Source: Ignelater luminosus (Eukaryota; Arthropoda; Insecta; Coleoptera; Elateridae). From it: 64,000 nucleotides of DNA. A program made the position numbers and the translations under genes. Of this stretch, positions 54,882 to 64,000 are shown in pieces. The notes beneath the pieces were generated by a model. That model was not told the origin of the DNA. It saw only the letters and a list, made by a program, of their open reading frames with translations, and searched no databases. The DNA is taken from contig VTPC01000670.1 of the NCBI GenBank assembly GCA_011009095.1, positions 1 to 64,000 of the forward strand, given 5' to 3'. Numbering within the stretch: the stretch's first letter is position 1; the number at the start of each line of letters is the position of its first letter.

Positions 54882-57800
54882 GACTATTAGACGTCGAGAA
54901 AATTATTGTTTTATATTTGTATCCATGGCCATAATACCTTCGATAAAGTTATCGAACATTGTAAAAGTGAAGTTTAATGTTGTAAAATGTGTCTTTGACT
55001 TTTTTGGTCACATCGACAAACGTAATAATAATTGAAATAATAGTCTTATTCCTATTTTTTTGTCATCTGGAACTAAAATAGTCATCGTATGAATAGCAGA
55101 ATTCTTACAGGTGTAAACCGTGAGGTGAACTCAGCAAATCTTCCATTAATTCTCATGGTTGGTGCGTCCGACACAGAGATTGGAACAGTGGTAGTTAAAT
55201 GAGAGAAGACCAACACGAACCTTTAGATTCATATTCTCAGAAACTAAATAACTCTCCATCGAAGTGCAGTAGTTATGATTATTGAATATTTATAATTTAA
55301 ATAAACTGCAAAACTTGACACCGATAATTATGCCTATCGAATTTTATTTTGTAATCTGCAAATATTAAACACAAACAATGAAACGAAAGTGTTTTGCATC
55401 TTTGGAAAACTAAGCAAGCCTCAGAACAATCTCTAGTATTAATTGTAACTGAAGGCCATGTATATTTGGGCAAAATAATAAACAGAATTGAAGGCTTGTC
55501 GTGTCATAATTTCAAGGATATCCACAGTCTGGGTTCATTGGTGAAAAGATCACAATAGAATGAAAGGTCTTTTTCTGATGGGGCTGTTTGCAATAATTAA
55601 AACAGTAGGGGTTGGCTGTCTTAATAATGTCTTTAACTTTCTTTTTGAGACTTGTCTGATAAATTTCTTGACATGGATTAATCAGTTTTTTTACTGACCA
55701 AAAGCAATTTCACTTCACGCTATCACTTAATGCGGAATATGTCGTTATCCAGATATGGTGTTCTACGTAATACCTACGACTAATCAGAATTGCAACAGAA
55801 GAATCTAACTACTTTACCGTGCTCTGAAAGCAGCTCTAATGCATCACTTTAATAATAATTAGACAGAAACACGCGCCTACCAACTTATTGAAAATTTATT
55901 GTTGTTTCGTTGATCATGGTAAAGAGATTCCAACTGAATTACTATATGGATAAACGTTCAGCATTTTATGTGGATCAGCTGTCAGCTTACGATTTGATTG
56001 GCTGCGTATGTCTACTAAATTGTTCTCTGTAAAATTGAATGAAGCACCCTCATATATGTTAACATCAAAAACAGCCACCAAATGCATAATATGTCAAAGA
56101 CTATTTAGAGCGCATGTAAAACATGAATAATGGGATTATTATACCCTAACGTTTTGTCCCTAATAGCATGCAAGAATATATTAAACGCCTAGATTTGTAC
56201 AAATAAATTAATTTTGGCAAATTCTACAATAGATTTAGAATGCTGTACTAAAGGGAATTGGTTTGCATGGGACTTGACATCCTGTTTTACATAATTATTT
56301 TTACTTTCTACCTTTAAAACTACTAGGCAAGATACCTCACAGTTGATGACTGATACAAAAAGTTATTTTACAATCAGATTGCACATATTGTTTATTTATA
56401 TGTAGGTTAAACGCTGTTAATAGGTTACTAAGGTTGTGCTATACTAGCGACTTTATAAAGTATATCTTTGTTAAACTGACCATCCTAACGTATTATTCTC
56501 ATTCCTACCTTTGTAGCACAAATGCAATTAAAACATCAAAAGCCAAACTAACGCTATTGATTATATCCAATCAACCAGGAATGTGTTCAACGCATTGCTG
56601 ACAACGAAATCTTAGCTTCAGTTTTCATTTGATGAAACTTCTAACTACTGTATATTTTTTTATTACATGGCCAGAAGAAATAAAATGAAAAATTAAAAGC
56701 TTGTGAAGTTTTCTAAATAGATTTTTAATTAAACAAAATTTGCCATCGTCATTATCACTGTTAAGTTTTTCACAATGCCCAGTTAATTCTACCATACATT
56801 ACTCTTTTATAAATAGTTAAATAAGTGGAAAATTTTTACATCAGTCATTAGGTTTAAAAAACCTAAACCGTTTCACTCTAATACTTTATTTTAAAATGCA
56901 AAAGCCCTGAGTTGATGTGTGCATTAAACATTTTATTTCTAAATAATACCCCTAACATATTGCACATCACATCTTTTAGTATCAACATAAAATATTAAAA
57001 ATGGTTGACAGTTTACATTTTCCACGGCATTTATTTTTCTTTTTAATGCCGTATAAAGTTTCATGCATTTTGTCGTTGTAAACAAAAACAAGTAAAATGA
57101 AAACATGACATTTATTTACAAAATTAAGAGAAAAGAAGGAAATGAAACAAATGTATGTCGCGAGGTAAAGTTTCGCTCTGCATTTAATAAAATTGTGTGC
57201 AACTTTTTAAGAAAAGTGTAATCAAGAAGAAAGAACAATGTTTCTCTCAGTGCAGTTTATTCGATCCGGTTTGATAATACGAATTGATTCTCATCGCTTT
57301 TAGTGGAACACAGGATGGAAAGGGTCTTTAATCTGGAGCCTCAGGGCGTAGAATATTGGAGAGTATTGGAAAGCACTCTGTTTAATTCGCAAGTACAACA
57401 AGCTTACACTGTGTAAAGCCCGCGGACACTAAGCTCGTGCGGTTCTCTAACCAAACCGAACTGTATTGTACTCATGACCGCCCTTATTTAACCCTTCCGC
57501 TTATATATTGTTTTGGTAATATTGCTGTTGTTATCCTCTATTTGTGGTATGTTGCTAACAAGAAATCTTGAATGATATTAATTTAAAATGGGGTCCCTCA
57601 AGAGTGATTTTTTGTTAATTGAGAAAATTACCAAGTGATTTATTTCCTAAGGGCGGTGCGGTTTTTCTTTAAGCTGGGTTAATTCCAGAAACCCTAATTT
57701 TGATAATTGGCGTTTCTGGGGAAATTTTGATTTAGCAAAGGTCTGAAACCATTGTAGTAATTAATGTCTGAAGTTAGAATATGCCTTTTTACTTTCCGAT

Positions 57801-60800
57801 TTCCTTCGTTAACAGTTAAATTTATGAGGTTAGATTAAAAGTAAAATTGCTCAAAATTACACATTGAGAAATATAAGAACTTGTTCGACTGTTTGATTTA
57901 TAAAATTTACATATTTTTCTTAGAAGTTGCTCCAAAGATTATCCCTAAAGAGTTTCAAAAAACTTTCTCAAAAGTCATTACAAATTTGTTTATGACCTAC
58001 ACCAAACATTACAGTATTAACTGGTAGAAGATAGTAGACATAACAGCATCAAACACTAGATATATAATCTCAAAGTACTTTCAGACTTGTTATAGCATCA
58101 TTTGAGTAAACAACGCCCCGTGCAGATTAACCTTCAGGTGTTCGTCCAATACAGTAATGTTTATGATTGCTGTAAAGCGTAAACAGCCATTATCATATTA
58201 CCAACATAGCCTCAATAAAACAAGATATATTAGAAGATGCTTTTATAAAATCAATAACTGTGCGATTGATTTGAGTTCTTTAAATATATTTGAAACAGAG
58301 AACTGGCAATAAGAATGAATGAAATATCAGTAAAAATGGTTCTAATTAATAAGATATTCAGCAATAATTTTTAATACACGCCGCATCTTAAATGTACATT
58401 AGTTTTTGAGCTTCTTACAAAATCAGACAGACGACAATTCTTGTGTAGCTCAGTTTGCATTGTTTAGAAAATGATCTAAGCCTCATATACTTTATTGATT
58501 AAATGGTCGTGAAGTAAAGGTGTAACAAGTTTGTACAAACTAGGACTCCATGTGTATTGTTAGCATCAATTACCTATTTTTTACAGTAAAAACCTAAGAA
58601 TTAAGATTTTTCTACACTTTACTTATACTAGAATTTTGCTTAGTTGAAGAAGATCCAATTTTCAAGTGAGATTTCTAACGTGCCAACCAATACGTTGACA
58701 ATTTCACTTTTTTCTCGTAAAAGAAGGCATTTTTATATTTTTGTTTGCTTAAAGCTAATTCAGGAAAGAATATAATATAAAAGTAGGTGATTGATGAAGA
58801 AAGAAAAGCAACATCACCCATTTTTTATAGGAAAACATTTGTCAAGTCGGTTAATTACAGTTAGGCATCGTTAAAGTATGAATCTTTGAAAACATCTGCC
58901 CCAACTCTAACAAACAAGACTGAAATTAAAAATTTAGATTCTATTAAAGGCGCAATATCTGAAAAGCTAGAGTTCGTAGGTCAGTAGGCAAAGACCTATA
59001 GTGATACTGCTAGTCTAGAAGATTTCTCTGCGGGCAGATTTCACATTCGTTTATGGTTATATTGTAAGACAACTAGAATCTTTACACTCCAAGTGCTTAT
59101 AAAATGGATACTACAGACAAATCTGTGTTCTTTCTAGTTATTTCTGTTATTTATAAAAAAGCAATGTTTATAGATTCCTAAGAAGATATCGTTGTAGTTC
59201 CTAGCACTTTGCTGTTTTGTAGTATTGATTTTGCGCTTATGACTCATTTTCTTTAATGGATACCGTCTATCAAAAAGAATAAAGAAGATTTAGCCTAAAG
59301 TAACTGAAGCAATTGCTATAGCTCTTCACCCATCCCAACGCCAAACACTGCATAGAAAATAATCATACAATGCCGAAAGAATTGAGAAAAGATCAAACAT
59401 TATTTCATCAAAAACGTAACTGTACTGTTATTAAGGTATTCACAGCCAATTATTCTTTACAATACATGAAAAGATTTAAATATTTTTTGTTCTCTCTGTA
59501 TTAACTTTTGTACTTAATACTTTTTATTATCACACAACTTTATATACAAACCAAAATTAAAAAAAATAATTAAATTCATATCTCTTTCAATAATATGACT
59601 ACTATTAGTATGTACATAACTCAATTTTATTAAATAAGAACGCGAGTATAAAAAGAAAAAACTGTTATTGAGAAAGTACGCTTTAACTTAAACGTCGCTT
59701 ACGCTTTTACATAAAAAAGTCTTTTTTTTATCCACTGTAGTAAGTTACAAAACTTAGTATTCCAAACGAAACATGGCCTTCTATTTTGATTTGTCAACTA
59801 AATTTATTTCCCGTGAAATTTATTTTCTTAGGTCCACCACTGATTTAATCAAAACAGTTAAACTTTGCAAATACGGGTTGATCACGCAGTTTTGTTTGTT
59901 TCACCTTCACCGTCTAGATATCTCGACATAATGACATACATAAGAGACTCTCAAATATCTTGCTTTATACTAAAGTACAAGGAAGATTATTAATTGTCCA
60001 ATAAATTGATGTTTACCTTAAAAAATTTTTGAAATTTTTAAAATTACTAGATATGTTATTCTAAAAATCTAATATTGTGATTGCCTTAAGAAAAGTTAGT
60101 TCCATAGAAAATACACACCTACATTAGTAAAATTATAATGAGAAATAGAATTAGAAAATAATCGTAATAAAAATTAAATTAAATACTATTATGATTGGTG
60201 TGACGTCATTTGATATGACCCTTACTAACTTTTTTGAGTTTTGATGGAAAAATTTTAAATTCTATGTTGTTGATTATCAAGTTTTAGTGCCAAAAACTCC
60301 ACCGACATTGTAAATAATATTTCTGTAGCACTTTCTGCTAACTACCGTTATTCACGTTAATTTTTATTTTATGTGTCACTACTAAGATGATGTCTACTCA
60401 ACGTTCTGCTCTTTTTTAAGAAACACTTCAGATCACACGTGCTGTATACTTAGTTTTAATTGGGTATTTACTGTATTGCATAACCTTCTAATATTCCTTT
60501 AATAACCTTTTATTACTAAAAACCATTTCAAGATAGTTATTCATTGGTATCAAAATCGAGTACGTTGTACGTAATTTGTTTTTGGTATTACGTGTTTCTA
60601 TTGTCACAAATTTTGTATTATTACATTTGACTGTTTTTGTAGTACTATGTAATAACTAAAAGATAGAAATATTTAAGACTGAATCATAGTCTTGCACTAA
60701 ACCTATTTTTTCTTTGTTTCAGGTGAGTCTTACATTCTACTCAACACTAGCAACATTATTTAATTATGATAAAGGTAAGATGCAGAAAAGTATTAATTTA

Positions 60801-61650
60801 AATTGTGTTATTTATTTTTTTTATTTAAGTACCCTATGGAAGCCGATGATTCATTTGTTCTTAACGTCGTGTTTAATAAAGTCACTGATCATAGCTTACT
60901 ATGCGTTTGGACATGTTATTGATTTGTTTGAAGCAACATAAGTAAGACCGCATGAACACTAATATATCTCTGAAAATAGAAAAGTAAAGCCTTTCAAACA
61001 AGCAGATTAAAGTATGGTAATGCTATTTAGAAATTCAATGACGTTTTTAACAGTGCCATCTGATGATAGATTCTAAAACGTTAAATACGCAAGACAATTT
61101 CTAATAAAAAGGAACGTTAACGTGTCCGTTTATGCATTCATTTAAAGTAACCGTTTATACATTTTTACTACAAGTATCATGTATAGTTCATCACCAAATA
61201 ATCAAAACCTTCTAAAACAATAAATTTGAGTATCTTTGAGCAAACATAATATTTTTCCAGAGTTTGATTAATTCAGCAATCAGTTGCAAGTAGACTACAA
61301 GCTGACGGAGCCTCCTAGGGAGATGATTTGAAATTGTAATAAAGCCCAAAATATATACCAGGCCGGTTTATAAAAAATTTTGTTTGATTTAGTCGACCGG
61401 AATTAGCATTAATAAAGACAGATTTAGCAGCCATCGAACTAACACTATTTTTGGACTTCTGAGATAAAATGGAATTAATAAAAATACTATTTACTAACTT
61501 TAATACTCGGCAGGAAACATTTTTGTATTCTTAGTAGGAATAATCTAAGGATTTGAATCTCTGTTAACGTGGAATTATTAATTTGAGCAGTTACATCTTG
61601 TTTCATTACTTCAATCTTTCTTAACGTTGTATGACAATGTAGTTGAACGT
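54882..61650. other. 6.8-kb stretch without recognised genes
   Basis: No family motif in any frame that I could follow. A GC-richer patch at about 57240-57490 stands out from its surroundings. Possibly host intron or intergenic DNA. Confidence 0.45.
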
Positions 61651-61837
61651 TATGATATTTGAGCTAGGACGTTTTAGGTCGGAATTCAAGAATCAGCTCC
61701 CACCAACAATGGCACATACGGAGTAGGCGGGTCATACCGCGCACGGTCCGAATCACAAGTAATGCATGCGTTGCAATAGCTGCGTTTGCAAGACTGGTGA
61801 GGAGCAAAAACCTAAAACGTCCTTGCTCAAATTATGA
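61651..61837. repeat. 187-bp MITE-like hairpin element
   Basis: About 28-bp inverted ends: TATGATATTTGAGCTAGGAC then GTTTTAGGT at the left, and the inverted counterpart CCTAAAACGTCCTTGCTCAA then ATTATGATA at the right, with a few mismatches. The interior is GC-richer and has no ORF. Confidence 0.7.
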
Positions 61838-64000
61838 TACATAAAAATGAAGAATTTCAGTAAATGAGGGAAAAGAAAGAAAAGAGTTTTTGACTAGCTG
61901 CTCATGGTCCTTCGGGTTATTCTGTCGAGGGATTAGTTTGTCATGATCTTTTGAAAAAGAACCAACATCTATGGACTCGACGATCAGTACCTAAACCGAC
62001 AAGCTGGTCCTTGAAACTAGATCAAATCGCTGTCTTGCCTCCGTGCATGAACCACCTAAGGAAACATGTTTTTTGAAGCTATTTGCAGGCAGCATTATGA
62101 ATCCAGCTTTACTTTGTCACCACGCTTCGTGAGAAGACAGTTCTCTTAATTTTTGGGCTGGACATAATCATGGTCCATAAACAAAGAGTTCTCGTTCAAT
62201 CGAAGAAAAGAGAAGGTGTCACCATATTTTCTTCTCACAGCTTACAAGAATTAAATATTGTGTATTGCTATAGTTCATTTTTTTTCTACAATGCCTGTCA
62301 GTATCAAAATTTCCTAGTTAACGTTGGTTAAAAATAAATTTCCTTTTTTAGAAAACGACAACAATTAGAATAGCCAAGCAAACTGCATGTTTTGCCAGCT
62401 TTTAATTACTTTGACAGAAATAGAAATAAAATGTACTATACTTGTTTACATAAAAAATGACAGTCAACGCTCTTTTGTTTCAATAGCAAATAAAGTTGCC
62501 TAACCCTCTGTAACGTTAGTCATAATGCCCAAATTCACTTTACTTACAGTTAGCATTTGTGCTAGTAGTGACCAAGTATCCGTTGAACCGTTTCCGTAGT
62601 TTTCCTAGTTTTCAGCAGCTTCAAATGCTGTCCTGAGTACAGCCTTATATACGATGGCAGATTTGAGAGATTTAACAGAAATATTTATACTGTCGTTTAG
62701 AAAGAAACGGTTTTTAAAGAAAGTGTGATAGTACTGTACTTTAATCTATCATAATAGCGTTTTAAATTATTAATGTAAGCTATAAAAACGTTGTTCTTCA
62801 TTATTCTATTTTGAAAATATACATCCTACATAATTAAAAGCACAAATATCTACTGCGTTTTCAAATCCAAACTAATTTTTGTTTAATTTTTCTGCAATCT
62901 CGATTCTGACGTAAATCTATTTTTTAAAGCGTGAACTATTGCATTAAATAGATTTCATTTTGTGTTGCAATTTGTGTTCTGTCTGATACAAGTCTGTTAT
63001 ATGAATAAAATCGAATATTACCTCCCCACAAATTCATTATTTATTTAACAATATTAAGAGGGATTTCTTTACAAAATAATTGTTAAATGTTGATGTTTGT
63101 TTTACATCTCTTTTTAATGTTTGATTGTCTGTTTACCAACTATTTAGATGTTTAGATTATAATACTGACTACGTAAACTAAGATATTTAATAAATATGTA
63201 AATTTTATTCGATGTGGATTGTTCTAGTCAATTTCGCGACTGTAAAACACGCAATTTTATAGATTATAATTATAGTAAACGTTTATTCCTTTTCCTCAAT
63301 TCATAATTGGAAAGCAAACATAAAAATTTTATTGCTTCGATTTTATGTTCTAATTAGCGTATTTAACCCGTTTCTAACAAGAAAATTTTCCCATTGTCTG
63401 CTTTTGTGGAAATTTTAGGCATTCATTGACATAGTGCTACACTTGTTCAATAGTGAATCTAAAGTAAACTGCTCTAATTCTATGTAAACAGTCGGTAACA
63501 GGAATTGGTCAATATTGGCCTGACACCCAGTTTACTCTACGTTTACGAATGTGCATTATTAAAGATTACAATCTATTAGAGAATTAATCTGGCAAATAGA
63601 AATAATAAATTATGCAATCATGGCTATCAGAATTACAATGACTAATATTTATTAATATTCCCAATAGAATTCTAATTTATGTTATCGAAATAAAGATAAA
63701 AAATATTTTTTATCTTATATTAGTGGGTGTAATGTTAGTTGAGCTTCAGAAGCATTTTAATTTTGATATTATTGCTGTTTTAACAAGATTTATTCTAAAT
63801 AAAAATATACCTAAAGGGATTTAATTTAAAATTTAAAATCCCCATGTACAACGGGAGATACTCAGTTTCAAAGATATTTCACCGGAGGGTATTTATGTTT
63901 AGTTTCATAACGGTTTGCTGAAACATTTTTCCAATTTTTTTACAATATTGGTGGATGCGTTTTGTCAGTCGTTACGCATTTGATGGAAGCATGAATGTAC
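61838..64000. other. Unannotated terminal stretch
   Basis: 61850-62230 has protein-like composition in one plus-strand frame (RRSVPKPTSWSLKLDQIA) but no recognised family. The rest is AT-rich with nothing seen. Confidence 0.4.

Noticed and set aside
55400..56120. Possible transposase-like frames (piggyBac considered)
   Set aside because: No DDD blocks or terminal motifs could be followed; similarity was impressionistic.
58440..58480. tRNA-like phrase TGTAGCTCAGTTTGCATTG
   Set aside because: No B box or cloverleaf around it.
60714..60941. 75-codon plus-strand open frame after a TTTCAG/GTGAGT context
   Set aside because: Splice-like bases alone are weak evidence; hydrophobic composition follows from T-rich DNA.
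61850..62230. Protein-like plus-strand frames
   Set aside because: No known motif and several stops; left as unannotated.

Overview
This window looks like a non-genic, transposon-rich stretch of an insect nuclear genome. It is AT-rich throughout, I recognise no intact host gene, tRNA or rRNA, and nearly everything identifiable is a transposable element or its remains. The mix points to an arthropod: two mariners, a Tc1/mariner relative with about 200-bp inverted repeats, Penelope-like elements, a short-LTR Ty3/gypsy element, R1/I-type and RTE-type LINEs, and a CR1/Jockey-type LINE with a PHD-like first ORF. I cannot name the species. All family calls rest on motifs read by eye; no database search was run.

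Layout from left to right. 1.1-2.4 kb: broken MULE transposase, minus strand. 4.9-6.45 kb: complete but dead long-TIR Tc1/mariner-like element. 6.9-7.4 kb: end of another DNA transposon with a possible Myb/SANT-like ORF start. 7.55-9.0 kb: decayed LINE with RT tail and RNase H. 9.3-10.7 kb: a hairpin repeat, a lone hAT-type end and a Penelope GIY-YIG fragment. 13.2-17.25 kb: nearly full-length two-ORF LINE. 17.87-21.83 kb: Ty3/gypsy element on the minus strand with both LTRs, primer site, polypurine tract and a 5-bp target duplication. 22-24.1 kb: a dispersed repeat, an RTE 3' end and a retroviral-type (KRBA2/Ginger-like) integrase remnant. 25.18-26.51 kb: mariner 1. 29.3-32.8 kb: two inverted-repeat elements, one with 340-bp arms that each hold a 64-bp palindrome, and the second copy of the 22-kb repeat. 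40.2-40.9 kb: deleted gypsy fragment. 41.48-45.27 kb: a 3.8-kb DNA transposon of a little-described transposase family (a Sola-like assignment is possible but unproven), with 34-bp TIRs and many subterminal motif copies. 47.5-51.8 kb: degenerate Penelope-like element split by mariner 2 (50.22-51.51 kb, TA duplication visible). 52.23-52.47 kb: a 234-bp MITE. 53.46-54.88 kb: inverted-repeat element carrying a piece of an uncharacterised gene family. The last 9 kb are nearly featureless apart from a short hairpin repeat.

There is no operon or pathway here. Each element is an independent insertion, and all open frames carry stops or frameshifts. The useful information is order and age: mariner 2 is younger than the Penelope copy it interrupts, the gypsy LTRs have diverged by a few percent, and both mariners keep near-perfect TIRs although their transposases are broken. 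The best candidate for something under-described is the 41.5-45.3 kb transposon with its iteron-like ends and internal sequence duplication.
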